A stretch of 33,878 nt of DNA, taken from NCBI GenBank assembly GCA_023717565.1, contig JAMQPI010000248.1, positions 1-33,878 of the forward strand, in the 5' to 3' direction. Source of the DNA: Pyrinomonadaceae bacterium (GTDB taxonomy: Bacteria; Acidobacteriota; Blastocatellia; Pyrinomonadales; Pyrinomonadaceae). This document shows positions 17,131-25,215 of this stretch, piece by piece. Numbering within the stretch: position 1 is the stretch's first letter; the number at the start of each line of letters is the position of its first letter. The notes beneath the pieces are model-generated. The model was given only the letters and a program-made list of their open reading frames with translations, did no database searches and was not told the DNA's origin. The translations under genes and the position numbers were made by a program.

Positions 17131-18170
17131 TATTTCACAACTCTAAACCGATAATCACCGACAATTTCGGACTCGTTGCCGGTCGAGACGCCTGTGACCC
17201 GCAGCACGTAAGCATTTGGCCCCAACAGGCTGGCAGGCAGATTAACTTTGAGAGTTTTCCGGTCTGACGCGGTCGCCTTGATCTTGCTGCTGCTCCAGAT
17301 GTTTCGATTGGTGATCTGATCGATCAGTACCACGCGGTAATCGCGAAAATCGTCTGGCTCCAATTCCAGCTGCAACGACACCCGATCCGTATCAACCGGG
17401 ATTGAAATCACCGGCACTTGCTGAAGACCTCGCATTTGCGGCGTCAGGATGAAGGAGGCAATGTTGACCCCGCGCGGTGACGGCTGCTGGTTGGGCGCGC
17501 TTCGCTCGCCGGCTGCTACTTGAGACTCGGGAGCTTGTTGTTTTAGTTCAGCTGCTAACCGCTCACGCTCCTCGCGCAAGCGCGTCAGTTCCATCTCCGT
17601 TTTTGCAATTGCCTCTCGCTGCTGTTCCAACTCCTTTTGGAGTTCCGATTCGCGGGTTCCGGGCGCTTCCGGATGCCCCTGTGACTGCGATATTTGCTGA
17701 CGAAGTCGCATATTCTCGGACCATAACCAGCTACCTGCTACGAGGAAGGCAATTGCAGCAACCGCGAAGCCCCATTGCCAGGCCAAACGCGGAGTTGTGA
17801 AAAAGCCCTTACCAGCAAACCACCCTGGACGTTTTTTCTCTGTCGGACGTTCTGCGAGGAGTTCTTCCCCAGCCGTCTCACTGAGCGCGGGTTGATGCCT
17901 TTTGGCGTGGGCCTCCAGCGCCTCCGCAAAATCGAGTTTGCCGCGTCTGAATGGTGAGGCGAGAAAATTAGACCGAAAGTCGTTCAACGTAGCCCCCGTG
18001 AGTTCACCCTGCACGTAAGCATCTATCAGGTCTTTTTCGGCGGCGCTCAACGCGACGGCGAATTCGCCATCGGTAATACTCATCTCGTCGAAACTCTCGG
18101 TCTCGGCCTCAGGCAGAGAACCGAGCAGATACTTAACGATCTTCTCGTTGTTAGCTGCCGGGTTATTCAT
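17130..18170 (-). CDS. Single-pass anti-sigma-like membrane protein
   Basis: A 346-residue protein with a cytoplasmic N-terminal region (1-125; KYLLGSLPEAETESFDEM and DLIDAYVQGELTGATLNDFRSNFL), one membrane span (about 130-150, WGFAVAAIAFLVAGSWLW), a heptad-rich coiled coil (about 152-215, QREAIAKTEMELTRLREERER) and an extracytoplasmic beta-rich domain. The N-terminal pattern resembles anti-sigma regions that lack the zinc-binding HxxxCxxC motif; no such motif is seen here. It lies 56 bp after the sigma-factor gene and overlaps the CHAT gene. I infer that it tethers the sigma factor and that the outer domain senses a signal, perhaps through cleavage by the secreted CHAT protein. Confidence 0.8.
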   Translation of the reverse strand: MNNPAANNEKIVKYLLGSLPEAETESFDEMSITDGEFAVALSAAEKDLIDAYVQGELTGATLNDFRSNFLASPFRRGKLDFAEALEAHAKRHQPALSETAGEELLAERPTEKKRPGWFAGKGFFTTPRLAWQWGFAVAAIAFLVAGSWLWSENMRLRQQISQSQGHPEAPGTRESELQKELEQQREAIAKTEMELTRLREERERLAAELKQQAPESQVAAGERSAPNQQPSPRGVNIASFILTPQMRGLQQVPVISIPVDTDRVSLQLELEPDDFRDYRVVLIDQITNRNIWSSSKIKATASDRKTLKVNLPASLLGPNAYVLRVTGVSTGNESEIVGDYRFRVVK

Positions 18171-18226
18171 TTTTGGTAGAAGTTAGACCGCTCCCCATAC
18201 TTATTAGACAATATCGAGAAAGTATT

Positions 18227-18850
18227 TCATCTCCCGAGGCACTGCCTGACGCAAACCTCGAGTTTGTCACGCAGCCGGCAGGCCCGAATGCTCACGGCGT
18301 TCATCGTGATACCCAAACTCGCCGCCAGCTCCCGACGGTTCTCAATCTTTACGCGCTCCTGGCCCACGTAGTATTGGGTGATAATCCGATGATTGACTGG
18401 ATCCAATTGGAGAGTGCAGTTCTCAAGGCAGTTCAACATCTTCTCCTTGATCTCCATTTCCTGAACGGCCTGGTGCTCAGAGACGCTTTGGGTGGGCTGG
18501 TGCTTGGTAATGCTTTCAACCATTACCCTTTCCTTTTGTGTCTCCCGCAGGTGCTCCATCAGGATGAAACGCGCAACTACATAACAGTATTTTGCCGGTG
18601 TCTCGGACTCGATCGTGCCCTCATCTTCCAGCCTGCGAGCAACCCGGTTCAGGGTCTCATCGGCGAGTTCCTCGAAGTTAGTGAGGTTCTTACGGTCGAA
18701 GTAATCCACCAGGCGGCGGCGCATCTCAAGATATTGTTGGCCGTCGGAATTGGTACCCTGATCGAGCCAGCCGAGAAGCCCCTGAAAACTGTGTGGGGTG
18801 AGGGTCCGGTCTTTCTTTTGGCCAACCTTTTGTGCGGAAAAGTCACCCAT
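18227..18850 (-). CDS. ECF-like RNA polymerase sigma factor
   Basis: A 207-residue sigma-70-family protein. Region 2 is represented by RRRLVDYFDRKNLTNFEELADETLNRVARRL and the following YCYVVARFILMEHLRE helix; after an acidic linker, region 4 ends in a helix-turn-helix (ENRRELAASLGITMNAVSIRACRLRDKL). The size and two-region layout match ECF factors, although region 2 is divergent. It is the first gene of a three-gene minus-strand unit with the anti-sigma-like membrane protein and the TPR-CHAT protein, so it probably controls that unit and further genes elsewhere. No strong ribosome-binding site is visible, and the start is the first ATG of the frame. Confidence 0.88.
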   Translation of the reverse strand: MGDFSAQKVGQKKDRTLTPHSFQGLLGWLDQGTNSDGQQYLEMRRRLVDYFDRKNLTNFEELADETLNRVARRLEDEGTIESETPAKYCYVVARFILMEHLRETQKERVMVESITKHQPTQSVSEHQAVQEMEIKEKMLNCLENCTLQLDPVNHRIITQYYVGQERVKIENRRELAASLGITMNAVSIRACRLRDKLEVCVRQCLGR

Positions 18851-19202
18851 GATCGTAAGGCGTATTCAGTTTGAACAAGGTTCTACTTCTGGCATCAGTG
18901 ATTCGTATTGCGAGGAGCAACGCGACCCATTACCCGGCACCCGCATGCACTATTCAGTGATCAGAGGATAGGCTGTCTGACGTTCGACGGCAACAAGGAT
19001 GGCCCAGACTCTGAGGAACGCTGGTTCATCGCCCGCAAGCCGAGGTCGGTTCGCTTTGGGCCCCAGCTTTTGATCTTTCGCAAAGAATCATTGATCCTTA
19101 CGGTATCCTGACGACAAAAAGAGTTTCGAGCATGAGCATGGCAACTGACAACGGACTACTGACGACGGACTACTGACAACGAACCACTGACAACTGACTA
19201 CC
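18851..19202. other. Divergent intergenic region ending in a heptamer array
   Basis: This 352-bp gap separates the sigma-factor gene (minus) from bshA (plus). No convincing sigma-70 promoter, tRNA or small gene was found; the 67-codon ORF at 18908 has no ribosome-binding site or recognisable content. The last 59 bp are the heptamer array described separately. Confidence 0.5.
19144..19199 (+). repeat. Eight-unit heptamer array abutting the bshA start
   Basis: Eight head-to-tail 7-bp units (ACTGACA, ACGGACT, ACTGACG, ACGGACT, ACTGACA, ACGAACC, ACTGACA, ACTGACT) end three bases before the bshA ATG and occupy the place of its ribosome-binding site. It is the same family as at 4704 and 8474-8627. 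Confidence 0.85.
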
Positions 19203-20345
19203 ATGAACATTGGCATCACGGTTTACCCGACTTACGGCGGCAGCGGCATAGTAGGTTCCGAATTGGGAAAGGAGTTAGCAGCGCGCGGTCACACCGTGCA
19301 CTTCATCTCCTCGGCTCTGCCGACGCGGCTGACTGAACTCAACGAGCGCGTGCGGTTTCACGAGGTCGAGATGATGTCGTATCCCTTATTCGAACATCAG
19401 CCGTACACGCTGGCGCTGGCCACAAAAATGGCCAAGGTCGCTGAGACGGAGAATCTTGATCTGCTGCACGTTCATTACGCCATCCCGCATTCCATAAGTG
19501 CCATTCTCGCGCGCGAGTCTCTAAAACCAAATCGCCGGCTGCCGGTAATTACTACGCTCCACGGTACGGACATAACTCTGGTTGGGGCTGACCGCTCGTA
19601 TTTGCCTATCACTCGTTACGGTATCGTCCAATCAGATGGTGTGACGGCCATCTCGCATTATCTAAAAAATGCCACCAGAGAGATCTTTCAGATTGATGAC
19701 ATCACCGTGATTCCCAATTTTGTCTGCGCTTCGGACTACCAGCGGCACGCGGTAGACGAGTTACACAAGACGCTGGCGCCAAATGGCGAGCCGCTGCTCG
19801 TCCACGTGTCCAACTTTCGCCCGGTAAAACGTCCGGTGGATTGCGTTGATATCTTCGCGCGCGTACTGAAGAAGCTCCCGAATATCAGACTCGTGATGGT
19901 GGGAGACGGCAGCGAGCGAGTGAGTGTCGAACATCGAGCACAATGCCTGGGCGTTTATGAAAAATGTTCCTTCGTGGGAAAGCAACCGAACATCGTGGAC
20001 TATCTATCCGCGTCCGACGTACTACTGTTGCCTTCAGAACAAGAATCATTTGGTCTGGCAGCGCTCGAAGCGATGGCTTGCGAGGTGCCCGTCATTGCCT
20101 CGCGAGTGGGTGGCATTCCGGAAGTCGTGACCGATGGGGAAACAGGGTTTCTCAGCGAGGTCGGAGACATTGAAAAGATGGCTGAGGATGCAGCACGCCT
20201 GCTGGCTGATGCCGACCTCCGACAGAGGATGGGGCGCCGCGCCCGTGAATCAGCGCTGTCCCGCTACCGGACCGATATCGTCATTCCTCAATACATTCAG
20301 TTCTATGAATCCGTGCTCGCCAAATCGGCGGGGGAAGTTCAATGA
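19203..20345 (+). CDS. bshA: N-acetyl-alpha-D-glucosaminyl L-malate synthase BshA
   Basis: A 380-residue GT4-type glycosyltransferase that joins GlcNAc from UDP-GlcNAc to L-malate, the first step of bacillithiol synthesis. The opening [22 protein letters not shown] is the BshA-type N-terminus. [11 protein letters not shown] and the [19 protein letters not shown] block are typical of BshA, and the C-terminal donor-site helix [22 protein letters not shown] is the GT4 signature. Bacillithiol is a low-molecular-weight thiol redox buffer. bshB1 lies 11 kb upstream; bshC is not in the window. No ribosome-binding site is visible, because a repeat array runs to the start codon. selB follows 94 bp later on the same strand. 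Confidence 0.95.
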   Translation: MNIGITVYPTYGGSGIVGSELGKELAARGHTVHFISSALPTRLTELNERVRFHEVEMMSYPLFEHQPYTLALATKMAKVAETENLDLLHVHYAIPHSISAILARESLKPNRRLPVITTLHGTDITLVGADRSYLPITRYGIVQSDGVTAISHYLKNATREIFQIDDITVIPNFVCASDYQRHAVDELHKTLAPNGEPLLVHVSNFRPVKRPVDCVDIFARVLKKLPNIRLVMVGDGSERVSVEHRAQCLGVYEKCSFVGKQPNIVDYLSASDVLLLPSEQESFGLAALEAMACEVPVIASRVGGIPEVVTDGETGFLSEVGDIEKMAEDAARLLADADLRQRMGRRARESALSRYRTDIVIPQYIQFYESVLAKSAGEVQ

Positions 20346-20439
20346 AGAGATCGTTCCTCGCGCGGAAAACCGAATCCTAAAGTCTCAAGTGCGCCTTTTC
20401 CGAAATAGAGAGCAGATACCGACACCTGACACCCTTAAT

Positions 20440-22359
20440 ATGCATTCTATTATCGTGGGCACGGCAGGCCACATTGACCACGGCAAGAGCGCTTTGGTAC
20501 GGGCTCTCACGGGAATTGATCCCGACCGGCTGCCGGAAGAAAAAAGACGCGGAATAACAATCGATCTCGGCTTTGCAGATCTGGAAATTGGAGACCTGCA
20601 CATCGGCTTCGTCGATGTCCCCGGCCATGAGCGGTTCGTAAAAAACATGCTGGCCGGGGCACACGGCGTCGATGTTGTCGCGCTGGTGATCGCGGCTGAT
20701 GAGGGTGTGATGCCGCAGACCCGAGAGCATTTTGACATCTGCCGCCTGCTAGGCGTGCAGACGGGCCTGGTTGTGATCACCAAAACAGATCTTGTTGAGG
20801 AAGAATTGATCCCTCTGGTACGCGCCGAGGCGCAAGAGTTGGTGGCCGGGTCATTTTTGGAGGGCGCACCGATGCTGACCGTGAGCGCGAAAACTGGAGC
20901 GGGCCTGGATGAATTGAAAAACTCTTTGCAGGAGTTGGCCGGGCAAGTACCCGCGCGCTCCTCGGACTCGGTTAGCCGGTTGCCAGTTGATCGCGCCTTT
21001 ACGATGAAAGGATTCGGCGCGATTGTCACCGGCACGCTGGTTACCGGAGAGATCACGGAAGGAGCTGAACTTCAGCTCTTTCCCACACTGACTCGCGTGC
21101 GTGCGCGGGGCCTCCAGGTGCACGGAACAACTGTACGTCAAGCTAAGGCGGGCCAAAGAACGGCACTTAATCTCGGAGGTGTCGATACGACCATGATTGA
21201 GCGCGGGATGGTACTCGCGCCCGTCGGCCGTCTACGAGCCACGCAGATCATCGATGTCCACTTAAGCGTGCTTCCTAACGCCGCTCGCGCGCTACGCTCG
21301 CGCGCTCGCGTGCGTCTTCACCTACACGGCGCGGAGGTCCTGGCGCGGATCCAGGTGCTCACCGATGGCGGTCAGCTGGCGCCCGGTGATTCGGGTCTGG
21401 TCCAACTCCGGCTTGAAGCGCCTGTGATGACGGTGGCCGGAGAGCGATTCATTATTCGATCTTACTCACCCTCGCAAACTGCGGCCGGCGGTCTGGTACT
21501 CGATCCGTTTGCCGTCAAACACAGAGGACGCGACCTGGCCCAGATTCGTCAAAGGCTAGAGAGGTTGATGGTCGCCAATAGTGCGGAGCGAGTGTCACTG
21601 TTCGTCGAATCCTCCGAGAACCACGGGCAGCGCTTCGCCGATCTCGCTGCCCGCACTGGCTGGAACGATGCCACGCTAAGCCAGACTCTGATTCAGGCAA
21701 AGCAAAGCGGGGCCGTAGTTGATTGCGAAGGTGTGTTTGTTTCCAGCGAGACCTTCCAGCTTCTGAAACAGGCAGCCGTGGATGAGGTCACCGAGCAACA
21801 CCAACGAGAGCCGTTGGCTCGCGGCGCGGCGCGCGAGACTCTCCGCGAGCGACGCTTCGCTCACACTCCCCCTGAAGTCTTTCGCGCGGTGCTGCTCGCG
21901 CTGGAGCGGGAAGGAGCGCTTGTTTCTGAACGGGACGTCGTCCGCACACATTCACATAGAGTTGAACTCTCGGCCGCCGACGCCGAGATGCGCGATCGTT
22001 TGGCGCAGGTTTATGAGCAGGCGGACCTCGAACCACCTTCGCTGGACGAGGCGATGGACGCCGCCCAGGTCTCAAGTCCGCAGAAAAACCACGGGCGAAA
22101 AGTGCTGCAACTGTTGATTGAGGGGCAAACTCTGATCCGGGTCCAGGGAGAGTTCTTTTTCCACCGCAAAGCGCTCGACAAGCTGGTCGCCAGACTCAAG
22201 GAGTTTGGCGACCAGCATGAGCCTGGCCGCACCATCGATGTGGCCACCTTCAAGGACCTTGCCGGCGTTTCTCGAAAATATGCCATACCATTGCTGGAGT
22301 TTTTGGATCGCGAACGGATAACGAGGCGGGAAGGCGACCACCGCGCAATCCTGAAGTGA
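20440..22359 (+). CDS. selB: Selenocysteine-specific elongation factor SelB
   Basis: A 639-residue translational GTPase that delivers Sec-tRNA(Sec) to UGA codons with a SECIS hairpin. I start it at [17 protein letters not shown] (20440); the ORF track frame opens 102 codons earlier inside bshA. G motifs: GHIDHGKS (10-17), the switch region [20 protein letters not shown] (59-64) and TKTD. Domains 2 and 3 follow, then the SelB-specific C-terminal winged helices (about 390-639), which bind the mRNA hairpin. Length matches the family (about 610-640). No selA, selD, selC or obvious selenoprotein is in the window. The last 20 residues are basic ([20 protein letters not shown]). Confidence 0.96.
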   Translation: MHSIIVGTAGHIDHGKSALVRALTGIDPDRLPEEKRRGITIDLGFADLEIGDLHIGFVDVPGHERFVKNMLAGAHGVDVVALVIAADEGVMPQTREHFDICRLLGVQTGLVVITKTDLVEEELIPLVRAEAQELVAGSFLEGAPMLTVSAKTGAGLDELKNSLQELAGQVPARSSDSVSRLPVDRAFTMKGFGAIVTGTLVTGEITEGAELQLFPTLTRVRARGLQVHGTTVRQAKAGQRTALNLGGVDTTMIERGMVLAPVGRLRATQIIDVHLSVLPNAARALRSRARVRLHLHGAEVLARIQVLTDGGQLAPGDSGLVQLRLEAPVMTVAGERFIIRSYSPSQTAAGGLVLDPFAVKHRGRDLAQIRQRLERLMVANSAERVSLFVESSENHGQRFADLAARTGWNDATLSQTLIQAKQSGAVVDCEGVFVSSETFQLLKQAAVDEVTEQHQREPLARGAARETLRERRFAHTPPEVFRAVLLALEREGALVSERDVVRTHSHRVELSAADAEMRDRLAQVYEQADLEPPSLDEAMDAAQVSSPQKNHGRKVLQLLIEGQTLIRVQGEFFFHRKALDKLVARLKEFGDQHEPGRTIDVATFKDLAGVSRKYAIPLLEFLDRERITRREGDHRAILK

Positions 22360-22469
22360 AATCAAGTGACGGGCTTGCTTTCATCCGCGCACAGGCGTTA
22401 ACATGCAGGCCTCAATTAAAGTATCGGCTTTTTCCTTAACCTTCATAACTCATTGGCCGGAGGTTCAAG

Positions 22470-22685
22470 ATGAAAATTAAAGACGTACTGGCCGTGATCG
22501 TGGGTTTGGCAGCGGCCGGAGGCGCGATCTACTACTTCTACAAATTCGTGACTCACACGGAAGCCGAGGGCGGACAAAGTTTAGGCTGGGTTTCCCTCGG
22601 GTTGGCAGTAGTAGCTTTCGTTTGCGGGCTGGTCTATTTCCTGGGTCACGTTAACAAGGAAGAGGAGATTCACATCACGCAATAG
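22470..22685 (+). CDS. Small two-span membrane protein, function unknown
   Basis: A 71-residue protein with two predicted membrane segments (VLAVIVGLAAAGGAIYYFYKFV and GWVSLGLAVVAFVCGLVYFLG) joined by a short polar loop (THTEAEGGQS). The C-terminus is acidic (NKEEEIHITQ). GGAGG sits 6 nt before the ATG, which makes this a credible real gene despite its size. I do not recognise a named family. It lies between selB and another small membrane protein on the same strand. Confidence 0.75.
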   Translation: MKIKDVLAVIVGLAAAGGAIYYFYKFVTHTEAEGGQSLGWVSLGLAVVAFVCGLVYFLGHVNKEEEIHITQ

Positions 22686-22883
22686 GCCCGGGGGGCAATG
22701 CGTCACCATTCCGCGCCGGAAGCTAGTCCTGTTGACTCCGCGCGGTGCCTATGGCGTTTCAGTTTCTTACTTCCGAAATACATTGAGCCTTTGACGCCGT
22801 TTGCGCACAAGTTGGCGGCTTCTGCCGTGCGTAAACGGCGCTTAGTTTGTTTATCAAGGAACAAACCCTGAGGAGACTTGGTG

Positions 22884-23231
22884 ATGATCGCAATGTTGGT
22901 AATGCTTGCCCAGGTGGAGACCACGTTTCGTGAACCGGGCTACTTCGCTCCGGTCATGCTCGGCCTGCTCGTGTTGGGCGCCGTAGCCTGGTTGATTGCG
23001 GCGGTCCTGGGTTTTGCACGGGCGCGGGCCTTTGGGCCGTCAGCCAGATGGTTTTCATTCGCAGCTGTTTGCCTGATTCTGTTTCATCTGCAGTTCATCG
23101 TGCTTGGTTTCAGTTTGCTGACCAAAGACAACACCCTGATCTTCGGGATCCTGACGTTCTTTAATGTTTTCGTGTTGCTGGGCGCGGTGTGTGCGATCAT
23201 GGGCTTTATCCGGTTGACCAACCCGCGTTAA
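22884..23231 (+). CDS. Small membrane protein, function unknown
   Basis: About 115 residues with three hydrophobic segments (YFAPVMLGLLVLGAVAWLIAAVLGF, WFSFAAVCLILFHLQFIVLGFSLL, and FGILTFFNVFVLLGAVCAIMGFI). The ORF track opens at a TTG at 22878, but the ATG at 22884 is better placed 8 nt after AGGAG; a GTG at 22881 is possible. No named family is recognised. The next gene starts 24 bp after its stop, so the two are probably co-transcribed. The 198 bp before it show no further gene. Confidence 0.75.
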   Translation: MIAMLVMLAQVETTFREPGYFAPVMLGLLVLGAVAWLIAAVLGFARARAFGPSARWFSFAAVCLILFHLQFIVLGFSLLTKDNTLIFGILTFFNVFVLLGAVCAIMGFIRLTNPR

Positions 23232-23255
23232 CAAGTTTCGTTTTAGCTCGTTTAG

Positions 23256-25055
23256 ATGACCAAGAGACTCTCGTTAATAGCCGCGCTCGCAGTTTTTGTG
23301 AGCGCGGCTTTTCTGTTTTCCTGCGATCCATCTCAGCGCGAGGAATCAGCAGCGATCAAAGGGTTCGTGCAGACTCGAGGCAGCCGTTTCGTCGTTGACG
23401 GAAAACCGTTTCGCTTCGTGGGTGCTAACGTCGCGATTATGCATCGCGATGAAGATCGACAACGGATGCCAGAAACGCTGCGCCAGGCTGCGCAAGCCGG
23501 TATGCGCGTCGTGCGGGTCTGGGCTTTTGGCGAGGGCGGCCCCGGGGACGTGGGCCCGCTCGCGGACTTTGCTGATTGGCCACGGACTCACCCGTTTCGA
23601 TTTCGACCCGGTGAGTGGAACGAAGAAGCGTTTGTGCACCTCGACAACGTCATTGTTGAAGCTCAACGCAACAACATCCGCGTGCAACTCTGTCTGACTA
23701 ACTGGTGGCGCGATACCGGCGGTGTTGCTCAGTATTTGCGCTGGGCCGGAATCAATGACGCCGACGATGATCGCCTTCCTTTTGGCATCAACCCTGAGCG
23801 CGCGATGCTATTTTATACCAACGAAACCACCCGCCGGCTCTATCGCGAGCATCTGGAAAAGGTGGCCACGCGCCGCAACACGGTAACCGGAGTCTTCTAC
23901 CGGGACGACCCGACAATTTTTGGTTGGGAGCTGATGAATGAAGCACAGGCTATGACAGGCCGCTGGGGAGAGCGTCGAGCATGGATCGCCGAGATGAGTG
24001 CTTATCTGAAGGCGCTCGATCCCAAGCACATCATCGCTCCTGGTACCTGGGGATATCGCACCGCCGCTGAGAGAAGGGAATGGCTGGCAGATCACCGCTT
24101 ACCTAACGTTGACTACTGCGACGTGCACAACTACCCGCGGCCTGATGAAGACAGCTTTGTAGATTCGCCGGCTGCGATGCGTCAGTTCATAGACAATCGG
24201 GCAGCGGCGGCGTTCTCAATCAACAAGCCGCTGGTATTTGGCGAGTTTGGCATGGGTCAGGAAGGCTACAAGGGATTTACCCAGGTTGAGTGGTTTCGAG
24301 CTTTCCTGGAAGGCAACCTTCGCGCGGGGGCCGGTGGAGCGATGTTCTGGATTTTGACACCGGATCCCAACCGTGGTTACGGAGTGGTGTATACGACACC
24401 GCGCGACCAGGCAGTGATCGCGGAGGTCAGTCGCGCAGCCAGGGCGTTTGAGTCGTTGAAGTCCGCCGATCTGCCGGAACGACTAACTGATCCCGGGCGC
24501 CACCTGGTGCCCCGGCAGTTTGTGTGGGCCAGAGCTGTTGGGGATCCGGCGACAGTGCCCCTGATGATAGTCAAAGAAGACAAGTCGGTTCTCTATCGTT
24601 TCAAGCCGAACATGACTGTTAGCGCGCGCTTCGAAAAACTGGGCGGCGGGCCAGGATATCTCTGGGGCGGAGGAGCAGGGTTCTTTGAGTATCTCGTACC
24701 TGCTCGTGAGGACTGGCGGCGGGTCAGTGAGATTGTTGTGAAGGCGCACTTGCAACCAGTCTTGCCGACAGATGCCAAGCCCAAAGACATTAAGACCAGC
24801 GTCACTCTATTCGTAAATGGTTCTGAGTGCGGCGCGCGACTGATTCCTGTGCGGCAATCAAGCACGCCTCTTATTCAGGAATGGCGTGTGGAGGGATTTC
24901 TGGCTCGGCTGCACGCCATGCGAGGGTTGCCCATAAGAATCCGCTTTGCCGTCACGCCGGACACCGATTGGATTTATGGGATCAACATTTCGAACTGGCC
25001 GGAAGGGTACGAATCAAACGACGCGAAACCAGTAGAGGTTGAACTGCGGCACTGA
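23256..25055 (+). CDS. GH5-like glycoside hydrolase lipoprotein
   Basis: A 599-residue secreted lipoprotein: signal peptide MTKRLSLIAALAVFVSAAFLFSC with the lipobox Cys at 23. Residues 35-400 form a TIM-barrel resembling the mannanase/cellulase GH5 group, starting at GSRFVVDGKPFRFVGANVAIM. The acid/base Glu229 is in GWELMNEAQ and the nucleophile Glu330 in FGEFG, with YCDVHNYPRP between. The likely substrate is a beta-mannan or beta-glucan, at the cell envelope. The C-terminal 180 residues (about 420-599) form an unassigned beta-rich region (FFEYLVPAREDWRRVSEIVV, SVTLFVNGSECGARL) that may bind carbohydrate. The gene follows two small membrane proteins with no common known function. Confidence 0.88.
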   Translation: MTKRLSLIAALAVFVSAAFLFSCDPSQREESAAIKGFVQTRGSRFVVDGKPFRFVGANVAIMHRDEDRQRMPETLRQAAQAGMRVVRVWAFGEGGPGDVGPLADFADWPRTHPFRFRPGEWNEEAFVHLDNVIVEAQRNNIRVQLCLTNWWRDTGGVAQYLRWAGINDADDDRLPFGINPERAMLFYTNETTRRLYREHLEKVATRRNTVTGVFYRDDPTIFGWELMNEAQAMTGRWGERRAWIAEMSAYLKALDPKHIIAPGTWGYRTAAERREWLADHRLPNVDYCDVHNYPRPDEDSFVDSPAAMRQFIDNRAAAAFSINKPLVFGEFGMGQEGYKGFTQVEWFRAFLEGNLRAGAGGAMFWILTPDPNRGYGVVYTTPRDQAVIAEVSRAARAFESLKSADLPERLTDPGRHLVPRQFVWARAVGDPATVPLMIVKEDKSVLYRFKPNMTVSARFEKLGGGPGYLWGGGAGFFEYLVPAREDWRRVSEIVVKAHLQPVLPTDAKPKDIKTSVTLFVNGSECGARLIPVRQSSTPLIQEWRVEGFLARLHAMRGLPIRIRFAVTPDTDWIYGINISNWPEGYESNDAKPVEVELRH

Positions 25056-25059
25056 GAAG

Positions 25060-25199
25060 AATGTCCGATATGCTTCAGCTTGTCGTCGAGATTGCCAACC
25101 CTCAAGCAGGTATTACTCGTGACGTCGCAAGGTATTACTCGCAACGTCGCACATTGAGCTTTTCGAATCTCGACGACAAGCTGAAGCATGTCGGACATT
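25060..25199. repeat. Palindromic element, copy A (34-bp arms)
   Basis: The arms 25060-25093 and 25166-25199 are inverse copies with 33 of 34 matches. The 72-bp loop holds a 22-bp tandem duplication (25108-25129 and 25130-25151, 20 of 22 identical, AGGTATTACTCG...). The element lies 4 bp after the GH5 stop and 16 bp from the stop of the converging glycosyltransferase. A second copy is at 30107-30229. Its plus strand reads through as a short open frame, MSDMLQLVVEI. Confidence 0.95.
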
Positions 25200-25215
25200 T
25201 TGGCTGGCTTAGAAT

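Noticed and set aside
18908-19111. 67-codon ORF upstream of bshA
   Set aside because: No ribosome-binding site, no motif, and atypical composition for a small protein here.
20134-20439. N-terminal 102 codons of the ORF-track selB frame
   Set aside because: They overlap bshA in another frame; the SelB family starts at the [11 protein letters not shown] block.
22360-22469. A tRNA or SECIS element after selB
   Set aside because: No cloverleaf or conserved tRNA blocks were found, and no selenoprotein frame adjoins it.
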